Origin: Candidatus Planktophila dulcis
GTDB lineage: Bacteria > Actinomycetota > Actinomycetes > Nanopelagicales > Nanopelagicaceae
Direction: 5' to 3'
DNA: 64,000 bases
NCBI RefSeq assembly: GCF_002288225.1
Contig: NZ_CP016777.1
Location: 248,001-312,000 of the forward strand
This document shows, piece by piece, positions 37,197 to 43,973 of the stretch (the first letter of the stretch is position 1; each line of letters opens with the position of its first letter). The notes beneath the pieces were generated by a model. It was not told the DNA's origin, searched no databases, and was given only the letters and a program-made list of their open reading frames with translations. The position numbers and the translations under genes are program-made.

Positions 37197-37628
37197 ATGA
37201 AGGTAAGTGCAATCATTTCAGGCAAGCGCGTTGAAACTATCTCTGCCAGCGCCAGTGTTCATGACTTAGTCAACTCCCTTAATTCACATCACGTTGGCGC
37301 ACTGGTCGTATCCAGTGACGGCAAGAAGATTGATGGAATCGTCTCTGAACGCGATGTTGTTCGCGCGATGCCTGGAAAACTCGATCAACTTATTGGCATG
37401 CACGTTCGAGACATCATGACTGTTGATGTGCACACCTGCACGCCAGATTCCACCATTGCCGAACTGATGAAGATGATGACTGAGCTACGCATTCGCCACG
37501 TGCCGGTAGTAGATGCTGCAGGATCACTGATTTCAATAGTCTCTATTGGCGATGTTGTTAAAAACCATGTCAGTGAACTCGATTCTGAGCGCCAAGCCCT
37601 CAGAGATTATGTCGCAAGCGGTAATTGA
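37197..37628 (+). CDS. CBS domain-pair protein
   Basis: 143 residues, a Bateman module: two CBS motifs (TISASASVHDLVNSLNSHHVGALVVS...GIVSERDVVRAM; VHTCTPDSTIAELMKMMTELRIRHVPVVD...SIVSIGDVVKNH). Likely an adenine-nucleotide sensor; no effector domain is fused. ATG 37197 has GGAGG 6 nt upstream, better than GTG 37179. It ends 22 nt before rnpB. Confidence 0.92.
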   Translation: MKVSAIISGKRVETISASASVHDLVNSLNSHHVGALVVSSDGKKIDGIVSERDVVRAMPGKLDQLIGMHVRDIMTVDVHTCTPDSTIAELMKMMTELRIRHVPVVDAAGSLISIVSIGDVVKNHVSELDSERQALRDYVASGN

Positions 37629-37650
37629 TTTCCCGTACCATTAGGCAACG

Positions 37651-37999
37651 AAGAGTCGCCCGGATCACCGCGTTGCAGCAATGCACCGAGGAAAGTCCGG
37701 ACTTCACAGAGCAAGGTGGTGGGTAACGCCCACCTGGAGCAATCCACGGGAATAGTGCAACAGAAAGTAAACCGCCAATAGCAATATTGGTAAGGGTGAA
37801 ACGGCGGTGTAAGAGACCACCAGTGCATGTAGCAATACATGTAGCTATGTAAACCCCACCTGAAGCAAGACCAAGAAGATAGTGCGTTGCTCGCGCTGAG
37901 CTATCGGGTAGGTTGCTTGAATCTGTAAGTAATTACAGATCTAGATGGATGGTGATCGGTTCGAAAGAACTACAGGATCCGGCTTATAGGGCGACTCTT
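37651..37999 (+). ncRNA. rnpB: RNase P RNA
   Basis: About 350 nt, bacterial class A. Conserved blocks: CGAGGAAAGTCCGGAC (37687), ACAGAAAG (37762), GGGTGAAACGGCGG with GTAAGAGACCACC (37794-37822), GGGTAGGTTGCTTGA (37907), and AGATGGATGG (37943). The terminal helix pairs AAGAGTCGCCC (37651) with GGGCGACTCTT (37989-37999). Its last 20+ nt are repeated five more times downstream. Confidence 0.97.
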
Positions 38000-38002
38000 C
38001 TT
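37978..38002 (+). repeat. att-like core, copy A (genuine rnpB 3' end)
   Basis: 25 nt starting TCCGGCTTATAGGGCGACTC and ending TTCTT, forming the 3' strand of the RNase P terminal helix. It recurs at B 42082, C 42785, D 43231, E 43880 and F 45106; A, B, D and E are identical, C has one and F two mismatches. Confidence 0.92.
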
Positions 38003-38008
38003 CTAATT

Positions 38009-38039
38009 AGGTGGGCGCAGGTTAAAACTGCGCTCACCT
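38009..38039 (+). terminator. intrinsic terminator of rnpB
   Basis: 12-bp stem (AGGTGGGCGCAG / CTGCGCTCACCT, one G-T pair) with a 7-nt loop, followed by TTTCT. A second copy lies at the same offset after core B. Confidence 0.88.
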
Positions 38040-38107
38040 TTCTGCATTTTGTTTGTACAAGTTGTTACATAACCTGTCGCAGATTTAGATGCTTTTATGG
38101 GGAAACA

Positions 38108-38136
38108 ATGGGCAAATATGGGCATTTCTATGGGCA
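38108..38136 (+). repeat. ATGGGCA x3, predicted recombinase arm sites right of core A
   Basis: Three direct ATGGGCA heptamers starting at 38108, 38118 and 38130, i.e. +130, +140 and +152 from the core start. The same three offsets recur after core B. Such short direct repeats flanking a core are how lambda-type integrases anchor attP arms (family knowledge; role inferred). Confidence 0.7.
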
Positions 38137-38220
38137 GAATTCTGACTACAAACAACTTCGCTTGTGGCAGGCAACCTTCAGAATTTACGAGTATGTTTAA
38201 GTACAGATAGGTGGTGGGTC

Positions 38221-38850
38221 ATGCAAATCAATATCGACAAGAAAAATGGAATTTTATCAGGGGTCATAGCAGTACTCATTGGCGTCATTATTTTCTTAAT
38301 GGGTACTCAAAATGGCTCTTCAGGTTTGTTTGGGATGAACCACTCAGCCATGGATGGAGAAAACAACTCAACGAACTCCAGTTTGCTTGGTTCAGATGTA
38401 ATGTTTTTTGAAATGATGATTCCTCATCACCAACAAGCCGTTGATATCTCTGATCTGGCCATCGCTCGCTCCAAAGACACCGAACTTGTTGAATTGGCTC
38501 AGAAAATCAGAGATGGACAAGCCGCCGAGATTATTCAAATGAAAAATTGGCTTCTAGATGCTGGCGATAGTTCAATGATGGGCCACGGAATGAACCACTC
38601 GATGGGTGATGGAATGGGTGGAATGCTCACTGAGTCTGAATTAAGTACCCTTAACTCTCTCAGCGGCTCAAAATTTGATGCTTACTGGCTTAGGGGCATG
38701 ATCACCCACCATGAAGGCGCCCTGCATATGGTTACGATGATTAGGGACTCGAACCGCCCAGAATTTCGAAACTTTGGAAAAGTAATCATCTCTGTTCAAA
38801 CTGTCGAAATAGAGCAGATGAAAAAAATACTCAGTCGGATGAGTGCGTAA
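38221..38850 (+). CDS. DUF305 family membrane-anchored protein
   Basis: 209 residues. One N-terminal membrane helix (GILSGVIAVLIGVIIFLMG) anchors an extracytoplasmic ferritin-like four-helix domain with paired metal ligands MMIPHHQQAVDIS and GMITHHEGALHMVTMI, plus a Met/His-rich linker (MMGHGMNHSMGDGMGGM). DUF305 proteins cluster with copper handling. First gene of cassette 1; followed 43 nt later by a copper chaperone. The ATG at 38221 follows GGTGGTGGG. Confidence 0.9.
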   Translation: MQINIDKKNGILSGVIAVLIGVIIFLMGTQNGSSGLFGMNHSAMDGENNSTNSSLLGSDVMFFEMMIPHHQQAVDISDLAIARSKDTELVELAQKIRDGQAAEIIQMKNWLLDAGDSSMMGHGMNHSMGDGMGGMLTESELSTLNSLSGSKFDAYWLRGMITHHEGALHMVTMIRDSNRPEFRNFGKVIISVQTVEIEQMKKILSRMSA

Positions 38851-38893
38851 TTGATAAACTTTATAAATCTAGAAACAGAAGTGGGGAGTTTTA

Positions 38894-39097
38894 ATGAATA
38901 AGACATTCGAAGTCAAGGGTATGACATGTGGGCATTGTGAAGGACGGGTGACAAGTGAAATCCTGACAATACCTGGAGTTACAGAAGTTATCGCCAGTGC
39001 CGAAAAAGCGAACGTTATAGTTGAATCCGAAGTTGAAATCTCACAAGAATCTATTGAGCTTGCTGTGCAAAGAGCTGGTTACTCTGTCGTTAAGTAG
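38894..39097 (+). CDS. copZ: heavy-metal-associated domain copper chaperone
   Basis: 67 residues, a single HMA ferredoxin-like fold with the Cu(I)-binding MTCGHC near the N-terminus and a GYSVVK end. Cytoplasmic shuttle that usually delivers Cu(I) to a P-type ATPase or repressor; neither is in the cassette. GGGGAG lies upstream of the ATG. Followed by a hairpin at 39166. Confidence 0.93.
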   Translation: MNKTFEVKGMTCGHCEGRVTSEILTIPGVTEVIASAEKANVIVESEVEISQESIELAVQRAGYSVVK

Positions 39098-39165
39098 CTA
39101 AAACTTTCTGAAGATTTTCGATACTTGGGTTTTTCTAAGAGCGAAAAGCAAAGTTCAATCACGAC

Positions 39166-39195
39166 AAGGACACCCCTGCATTTATGAGTGTCCTT
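39166..39195 (+). terminator. hairpin after the copper chaperone gene
   Basis: AAGGACAC paired with GTGTCCTT across a 14-nt loop, followed by TCTC. A modest rho-independent-type terminator that splits cassette 1 into two transcripts. Confidence 0.55.
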
Positions 39196-39249
39196 TCTCA
39201 CTCCGAGGCGAAGAGAACCCACTTTTTGTAGAGACACACCAATTTTCAC

Positions 39250-39279
39250 TTGGAATTACTCTCGTTTATCCTTTAACCT
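39250..39279 (+). promoter_or_regulatory. predicted leaderless promoter within cassette 1
   Basis: TTGGAA (39250), an 18-nt spacer and TAACCT (39274-39279), then 6 nt to the ATG at 39286. It would drive the second half of the copper cassette. Confidence 0.5.
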
Positions 39280-39285
39280 TCTTCA

Positions 39286-39711
39286 ATGCTGCTAAGGGGT
39301 ATGAAAGCCAGATGGTTAGCCGTGCCCCTTGCTGCCCTTTTTCTTCTTTTTAGCACAGGAGCTGCAGCAGCACCTGACTGCCATGTTGCATCGGCGGTGC
39401 AACCGACTAGCCAATCTGAGGCAGTTAGTAGCCACGCAGGGCACACACATAGCCATTCACCTCAAATAACCACCAGCGCTGCTTCAAATTCTCAAGAAAC
39501 TCTGTTCTCTGTGGGAAGCACGCTCAGCAGTGAAATATGTGTTGTGGTCGGGTTCATCGTTTTGCTATTGCTTCGCTTCTCACGTGCGATTAGATCAACC
39601 CTCACGGCGAAGCGATTTTCTCTACCGAGATATCACGTACCCCTATTTCTGTCTAAAAATCTGGGTTATCTCAATTTAAATCATCTTCAGTTGGGGATAA
39701 TTCGCATCTAA
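39286..39711 (+). CDS. His-rich secreted or membrane protein, probably metal-related
   Basis: 141 residues, family not recognised. Signal-like N-terminus (WLAVPLAALFLLFSTGAAAAP), a His-rich stretch (SSHAGHTHSHSPQ), a membrane helix (ICVVVGFIVLLLLRF) and a basic tail. Placement between DUF305/CopZ and another DUF305 gene points to copper. The first ATG fits the leaderless promoter; ATG 39301 is an alternative. Confidence 0.65.
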   Translation: MLLRGMKARWLAVPLAALFLLFSTGAAAAPDCHVASAVQPTSQSEAVSSHAGHTHSHSPQITTSAASNSQETLFSVGSTLSSEICVVVGFIVLLLLRFSRAIRSTLTAKRFSLPRYHVPLFLSKNLGYLNLNHLQLGIIRI

Positions 39712-39752
39712 TTCTTCTCTCGTCCAGAAATTAACTACGAGAAAGGAATTTT

Positions 39753-40295
39753 ATGCTGAAAAAAATCAGTGTTTTATTGTTGGCTGTTGGAGTCATTCTG
39801 ATTCCAAGTGGCGCTAATGCTTCGACGCATGCAAAGTCATTACAAAATCTAGGCATGAATGAAATCATGTTTGCACAGATGATGATTCCGCATCATGAAC
39901 AAGCGATTTCTATGTCGGAAACCGCTCTCAAGAAGAGTCGCAACCAGGCAATTTTGAAACTCTCTAACCAGATAAAGAGCCTTCAAGGCACCGAAAAGTC
40001 ACAGTTGGCTTATTGGCTGAAAGCGACAGATTCTTCAATGACCATGGACCACGATATGCAGATGTCTGGCATGTTAACTACGAAGGAACTTGCTTCACTG
40101 AAACGTCTGACTGGAACCCAGTTCGATCGGACATTCCTGCAACTGATGATCAAGCATCATCAGGGGGCAATTGAAATGCTTGATCTAATTTCTGACTCCA
40201 GAAATGCGGAAGCTAAGGCACTTGCCAAAGCAATCAAATCCGCACAAAGTAAAGAAATAACTTCCATGAAACTACTACTTAATAAATTAAAATAA
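39753..40295 (+). CDS. DUF305 family secreted protein
   Basis: 180 residues. A cleavable signal peptide (KKISVLLLAVGVILIPSGANA) replaces the anchor of the first DUF305 protein; paired ligand motifs MMIPHHEQAISMS and MIKHHQGAIEMLDLI and a Met-rich DHDMQMSGM stretch are conserved. AAAGGA lies 6 nt before the ATG. Second DUF305 of the cassette, probably the soluble partner. Confidence 0.9.
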   Translation: MLKKISVLLLAVGVILIPSGANASTHAKSLQNLGMNEIMFAQMMIPHHEQAISMSETALKKSRNQAILKLSNQIKSLQGTEKSQLAYWLKATDSSMTMDHDMQMSGMLTTKELASLKRLTGTQFDRTFLQLMIKHHQGAIEMLDLISDSRNAEAKALAKAIKSAQSKEITSMKLLLNKLK

Positions 40296-40306
40296 GGAGA
40301 AATTGA

Positions 40307-40918
40307 ATGCGTAAAGTAATTGTAAGTATTGCGACTGTAATTGGTTTAGTTCTAAGCTCAAATGTGGCCTTTGCAGATTCTGCAAAGCCTGGTCAAAGCA
40401 TGACCCACATGAAGACCGCTGCAGGAGTTGCATCAACTCTTGAAGCAGCAGGAGTAATTCTTTATGTTCAAGGTGGAGCAACTTCTGCTGTTATTGGTGA
40501 CAATCTGAGTGCGGCAACCAGCCAGGTTGTTTTTCACATCCCAGTAACTGCAAATAAGGCTGGTGTTCAACATGTTGGAAGCAATATTATTTTCTTCAAT
40601 ACAGCAAACAACCAATACCTCACACTTAAAAATCCAGTTATCGATCTAGCAAAGGGTGTTGTTTCAGCAACTGTTCCTCAGGCAGGAGATGCAAAAGTAG
40701 ATATTTTGACAATCACCAATGCATCAACTGCAAAGCCAAAGATCACAAATGATAAGAAGGCAAAGCAGCGCACAACTGCTTACGCAGGCACCACATTGGT
40801 ACTTGCTCCAGGAGTAGCTGCAACGATCGCATCGGTGCTGGGTTTACCAGCAGGTTCATTGCCAGATGGCTTGGCTTTTGGAACAGCTGATGTAACTCTT
40901 TATAGCAAGCTGAAGTAA
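40307..40918 (+). CDS. secreted protein of unknown function, weakly HtaA-like
   Basis: 203 residues. Signal peptide (VIVSIATVIGLVLSSNVAFA), then a beta-rich domain: VVFHIPVTANKAGVQHVGSNIIFFNTANNQYLTLKNPVIDLAKGVVSATV, which by eye recalls the heme-binding HtaA domain of actinobacteria. No membrane anchor. AAGGAG precedes the ATG. Likely co-transcribed with DUF305 and Rieske genes. Treat the HtaA idea as tentative. Confidence 0.6.
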   Translation: MRKVIVSIATVIGLVLSSNVAFADSAKPGQSMTHMKTAAGVASTLEAAGVILYVQGGATSAVIGDNLSAATSQVVFHIPVTANKAGVQHVGSNIIFFNTANNQYLTLKNPVIDLAKGVVSATVPQAGDAKVDILTITNASTAKPKITNDKKAKQRTTAYAGTTLVLAPGVAATIASVLGLPAGSLPDGLAFGTADVTLYSKLK

Positions 40919-40927
40919 GGGATCAAA

Positions 40928-41341
40928 ATGGAACCAATCTCACGTCGTTCTTTCCTTGCTGGTGTTTGTGCAGTTGTCGCATTAGGTGGAAGTGAGGTCC
41001 CCGCTGCAGCGAATACAGCGGTGAAGAAACTTCCTGGTGGCCGTCTATCGGTTGATCTAAAGGCGGTGCCTGCATTGGCAAAAGTTGGTGGAGCAACAAG
41101 GATTGGTTCTGTAAAGGGGGTGCCAGTTGCGATCGCTCGCACTGGCACCTCTAAATACATTGCCTTTAATCTTTTATGCCCGCATCAAAAGGTAACTGTC
41201 ACGCAAAATGAGAAAGGGTGGGTTTGCAATGCCCATGGCTCTGAATTCGAATCTGACGGCGATTTGGCGTTAGGTCCAGCCACGACAGGGCTGGCTCGGG
41301 TACCAATGAAGATCTCAAAAGGTCTAGCCACCATCGGGTAA
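40928..41341 (+). CDS. Rieske [2Fe-2S] protein with Tat signal
   Basis: 137 residues. Twin-arginine signal (SRRSFLAGVCAVVAL), linker, then a Rieske fold with cluster ligands in LLCPHQKVTV (Cys, His) and WVCNAHGSEFESDGDLALGPATTGL (Cys, His). Small electron carrier outside the membrane; redox partner not known. Lies between the secreted 40307 protein and the DUF2231 membrane protein, which may form a redox pair with it. Confidence 0.92.
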   Translation: MEPISRRSFLAGVCAVVALGGSEVPAAANTAVKKLPGGRLSVDLKAVPALAKVGGATRIGSVKGVPVAIARTGTSKYIAFNLLCPHQKVTVTQNEKGWVCNAHGSEFESDGDLALGPATTGLARVPMKISKGLATIG

Positions 41342-41374
41342 TTAAGCCTGAGCATATAGATGGGATTGTCATCA

Positions 41375-41914
41375 ATGCGAAAGTTTTTGATAGTCACAAT
41401 TGTTTCAACGCTAATTATTATTGTTACTTACTTCCTGCCAAGTGGAGTTTGGGCCGAATTTGGAGAATTGCCAGCGCACCCGCTGATAATTCATGGCGTA
41501 GTAGTTCTTTTGCCATTGCTTGCAATTCTTCTGCTTGCAGGACTTTTTTGGAAAAATCTACTTAAGAAGTTACATCTTCCCCTTATAGGAGCACTTGCAC
41601 TTTCTGTAGTAGGCGTTCTTGCTGCCAAGTCGTCTGGATACTCGCTATCGGCCGTAGTAGGTCTTCCAAAGTCTCATGCACAGTGGGGCAATTACCTAGT
41701 CTTACTTGCCATTGCACTCGTATCCTCATTTGTACTTTTTTCATATTTTTCTTTCTATAAGAAAAGCAAGATAGCGTCATCAAGCCTAGGAGTTCTAATG
41801 GCTTTTCTGGCGGTTTGTGCGATTGGAATGACCTATGTAGTTGGCCATTCAGGTGCAGAAAGTGTTTGGAAGTACAAATACAATTCCGTTAAGGACCAGC
41901 AAGGATTACCATAG
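41375..41914 (+). CDS. DUF2231 family membrane protein
   Basis: 179 residues with four to five helices. AHPLIIHGVVVLLPLLAILL is the DUF2231 signature; the in-membrane His pair and later SHAQWG and VGHSGAESVW His residues could ligate heme, and DUF2231 proteins often sit beside Rieske or cytochrome genes. ATG 41375 (MRKFLIV) gives a normal first helix; the frame opens at 41360. Last gene of cassette 1. Confidence 0.8.
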   Translation: MRKFLIVTIVSTLIIIVTYFLPSGVWAEFGELPAHPLIIHGVVVLLPLLAILLLAGLFWKNLLKKLHLPLIGALALSVVGVLAAKSSGYSLSAVVGLPKSHAQWGNYLVLLAIALVSSFVLFSYFSFYKKSKIASSSLGVLMAFLAVCAIGMTYVVGHSGAESVWKYKYNSVKDQQGLP

Positions 41915-42020
41915 AAAAGACTCCTGGCGCTGGGTGGCCGAGAGTTAGTTAGAAAGTTCGTAGATCGCAGTCCTAGTGTTATGAGTCTTCTTTATTGATT
42001 GCAGAACTTGCTCAATCTTT

Positions 42021-42039
42021 GGGGGCAATATTGAGGGCA
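42021..42039 (+). repeat. GGGCA x2, predicted arm sites left of core B
   Basis: GGGGGCA at 42021 and GAGGGCA at 42033, 12 nt apart, at -61 and -49 from core B. Spacing equals that left of cores D and E. The 41915-42081 stretch otherwise holds no gene. Confidence 0.55.
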
Positions 42040-42081
42040 ATTGAACTGTTTGAGCGTAGCTTCACGCATAACAATGTCGTC

Positions 42082-42106
42082 TCCGGCTTATAGGGCGACT
42101 CTTCTT
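42082..42106 (+). repeat. att-like core, copy B
   Basis: Identical over 25 nt to the rnpB 3' end (copy A). The identity continues at about 91% (16 mismatches by eye, no gaps) for 182 nt through 42263, so it includes the terminator and arm repeats. Confidence 0.92.
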
Positions 42107-42112
42107 TAAATT

Positions 42113-42143
42113 AGGTGGGCGCAGGTTGAAACTGCGCTCACCT
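42113..42143 (+). terminator. second copy of the rnpB terminator
   Basis: AGGTGGGCGCAG / CTGCGCTCACCT stem as at 38009, with one loop change, followed by TTTCT. It would stop transcripts leaving cassette 1. Confidence 0.8.
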
Positions 42144-42211
42144 TTCTGCATGTTCGTTGTACAAGTTGTTACATAACCTGTCGCAGATTAAGAGATTATT
42201 ATGGGGAAACC

Positions 42212-42240
42212 ATGGGCAAATATGGGCAGTTCTATGGGCA
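42212..42240 (+). repeat. ATGGGCA x3, predicted arm sites right of core B
   Basis: Heptamers at 42212, 42222 and 42234, exactly +130, +140 and +152 from core B, the same geometry as after core A. Confidence 0.7.
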
Positions 42241-42312
42241 GATTTTTGACTTCAAACAACTTCTTGGTGTTTAGTATTGTCAATGATAACTCCTTGAAGG
42301 GGACAAAAGCAC

Positions 42313-42774
42313 ATGCTTATTTACAGTTCAATCGTTGAGAAATTGGTACGTAAAACTTTTCTTGCCGTCCAAAATCACAATTATGAAGAAGTGTTAAAGG
42401 GTGTGTCCACTACCAACCTCACCCATCGTTTTGCAGGTCCTAACTCACTGGGTGGCATCCGACATGACAAAGAAGCTATGAGTCGATGGTTCAAACGAGT
42501 AGGGACTGTGCTGCCAAATCTTAAGTTTGAGGTAACAAGTGTTTTAGTTCAAGGAGGGCCATGGAACACAACAGTTATTGCCCGATGGGTAGCAACCTGC
42601 AATCTTGAAAATGGAGAACCTTACGTAAATCCTGGAATCCATGTAATCAAACTGCGCTGGGGCAAGGCATATGACTTCGATGTTTATGAAGATACTTTTG
42701 CGGTTACAGCAGGGCTAGAGAAACAAGCAAAGTCGGGAATTGCAGAAGCTAGTGCTCCCCAAATTGTGAGCTAA
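42313..42774 (+). CDS. NTF2/SnoaL-like domain protein
   Basis: 153 residues, sole gene of cassette 2. Pattern VRKTFLAVQNHNYEEVLKGVS...THRFAGPNSLGGIRHDKEAMSRWFKRVGTVLPNLKFEVTSVLVQGGPWNTTVIARWVATCNLENGEPYVNPGIHVIKLRWGK is a typical cone-shaped SnoaL-like fold. Could be an isomerase/hydrolase or a ligand-binding protein. AAGGGG precedes the ATG. It ends 10 nt before core C. Confidence 0.85.
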   Translation: MLIYSSIVEKLVRKTFLAVQNHNYEEVLKGVSTTNLTHRFAGPNSLGGIRHDKEAMSRWFKRVGTVLPNLKFEVTSVLVQGGPWNTTVIARWVATCNLENGEPYVNPGIHVIKLRWGKAYDFDVYEDTFAVTAGLEKQAKSGIAEASAPQIVS

Positions 42775-42784
42775 TTTAAACTTT

Positions 42785-42809
42785 TCCGGCTTATAGGGCG
42801 GCTCTTCTT
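42785..42809 (+). repeat. att-like core, copy C
   Basis: Same 25-mer with one change (GGCT for GACT). It has no arm repeats on its left, and abuts the -10 box of the next gene on its right. Confidence 0.88.
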
Positions 42810-42810
42810 T

Positions 42811-42816
42811 TATACT
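42811..42816 (+). promoter_or_regulatory. -10 box of a leaderless promoter for the TipAS cassette gene
   Basis: TATACT, 6 nt before the ATG at 42823 and one base after core C, so any -35 element would lie inside the att core. Confidence 0.6.
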
Positions 42817-42822
42817 TGACTC

Positions 42823-43155
42823 ATGAAATTTGGTATCCATTCCGAGCAATATCAGAACAAGCATTCAAAAGAAGAAGAGCAGAAATTTACTCAAGTCTTC
42901 GGTGAATTAACATCTGAGTTTGCTTCAAAAATGGCTGAGGGAGTTCTAGCAGGGGATGAGAGCGTTCAGGCTCTGGTGAAGCAACATTACGATTTCATAC
43001 TTCAATTCTGGACTCCAACGAAAGAGGCTTATAAGTCACTTGCTATGAGTTACATCCTTCCGTCCTCGTATAGAGACCACTATGAGGAAATAGCAAAGGG
43101 GTTAGGCAAGTTTCATTACGATGCTGTTTGTATTTGGGCTGATAAGAACTTGTAA
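42823..43155 (+). CDS. stand-alone TipAS-like antibiotic-recognition domain
   Basis: 110 residues, sole gene of cassette 3. KEEEQKFTQVFGELTSEFASKMAEGVLAGDESVQALVKQHYDFILQFW...YILPSSYRDHYEEIAKGLGKFHYDAVCIWADKNL matches the all-helical TipAS/albicidin-binding fold normally found behind a MerR-type HTH. The DNA-binding part is absent. Free TipAS domains can sequester thiopeptide-like ligands, so a resistance role is plausible (inference). Confidence 0.85.
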   Translation: MKFGIHSEQYQNKHSKEEEQKFTQVFGELTSEFASKMAEGVLAGDESVQALVKQHYDFILQFWTPTKEAYKSLAMSYILPSSYRDHYEEIAKGLGKFHYDAVCIWADKNL

Positions 43156-43181
43156 GGCATTGCCAAACTTTGCACAACGTT

Positions 43182-43200
43182 GTGGGCATTTACGTGGGCA
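43182..43200 (+). repeat. GTGGGCA x2, predicted arm sites left of core D
   Basis: GTGGGCA at 43182 and 43194, at -49 and -37 from core D; the pair left of core E has the same positions. Confidence 0.7.
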
Positions 43201-43230
43201 ATCGGCATTATTGAGCGAGAATCGAAAGCC

Positions 43231-43255
43231 TCCGGCTTATAGGGCGACTCTTCTT
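43231..43255 (+). repeat. att-like core, copy D
   Basis: Identical to the rnpB 3' end over 25 nt and preceded by ATCGAAAGCC, close to the sequence before core E. Confidence 0.92.
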
Positions 43256-43314
43256 CCAAACATTTATCTTGGCACTGTTAGAATTCTGATTACCGCGCCC
43301 GAGAGGATGATTAC

Positions 43315-43794
43315 TTGAAGCGATTGAAGTTTGGCTTCATTCCTGTGCTCTTACTCTTGCTTGCTTCTTGTTCTAATGATTCGCAAGCGATGGTAGAGGT
43401 CAATCTTGCGCCAGTGCCTTATTCGATACAAGTTCCGGCAGAGATTGCAAAGCATTTGTCTGTTGAGAATATGGTTACAACCACTCCAAACGAGTTTACA
43501 AATCAGGCGCGAGAGGCTGGGGCAATCGCGCAGGTGTATATCAACTACAGAGAAGATGATGGAACTACGCATGGCTTTGCAGGTGTTTACTACTTCAAAA
43601 AGGCTGACTTTGAAAAGGCAGGAAATCCTAACGAACCACCTGTGTATGGCAGCAAAGTCTTAGAAGAAAAATCAATGGTGTTAGCGATCGCGGGGCCGCA
43701 AGATTCTATATTTGACCCAAATTCACAGGATGGTAAAAAATCAATGGCGCTATACACGCTGGTTTACGATCCTAAATCATTTAAATCTTCATAG
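43315..43794 (+). CDS. lipoprotein of unknown function
   Basis: 159 residues, sole gene of cassette 4. TTG start with GAGAGGA 7 nt upstream. Lipoprotein signal: KRLKFGFIPVLLLLLASC with lipobox LASC. The mature part (PVPYSIQVPAEIAKHLSVENMVTTTPNEF...GFAGVYYFKKADFEKA...VYGSKVLEEKSMVLAIAGPQDSIFD) is not a family I recognise. Anchored on the outer face of the membrane. Confidence 0.8.
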   Translation: MKRLKFGFIPVLLLLLASCSNDSQAMVEVNLAPVPYSIQVPAEIAKHLSVENMVTTTPNEFTNQAREAGAIAQVYINYREDDGTTHGFAGVYYFKKADFEKAGNPNEPPVYGSKVLEEKSMVLAIAGPQDSIFDPNSQDGKKSMALYTLVYDPKSFKSS

Positions 43795-43830
43795 TTACGA
43801 ATAAAACCAAGCCGTGCTTTGCAAATCTTT

Positions 43831-43849
43831 GTGGGCAAGAACGTGGGCA
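43831..43849 (+). repeat. GTGGGCA x2, predicted arm sites left of core E
   Basis: GTGGGCA at 43831 and 43843, again -49 and -37 from the core, preceded by CTTTGCA as in the D copy. Confidence 0.7.
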
Positions 43850-43879
43850 TTTGCCCTTTTCAAGCGTTAATCGAAAGCT

Positions 43880-43904
43880 TCCGGCTTATAGGGCGACTCT
43901 TCTT
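43880..43904 (+). repeat. att-like core, copy E
   Basis: Identical to the rnpB 3' end over 25 nt. A single TTGGGCA lies at +73 (43953). Confidence 0.92.
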
Positions 43905-43961
43905 TTCTAAATTCACAGGGTATTCACACCAGTGGTTAAGCATTTGCAGATTTTGGGCAGA

Positions 43962-43967
43962 TAAGTT
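43962..43967 (+). promoter_or_regulatory. -10 box of a leaderless promoter for cassette 5
   Basis: TAAGTT, 6 nt before the ATG at 43974. Confidence 0.5.
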
Positions 43968-43973
43968 CCACGA

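Noticed and set aside
37607-38200. Open frames over and antisense to the RNase P RNA gene
   Set aside because: The region folds as rnpB with all conserved blocks; the frames have no start signals.
41917-41989. A 73-nt stretch bounded by AAGACTC/GAGTCTT, with GGGTGGCCGAG inside, tRNA-like in size
   Set aside because: No T-arm TTCRA loop, no foldable anticodon arm and no CCA. At most a decayed tRNA or chance inverted repeat.
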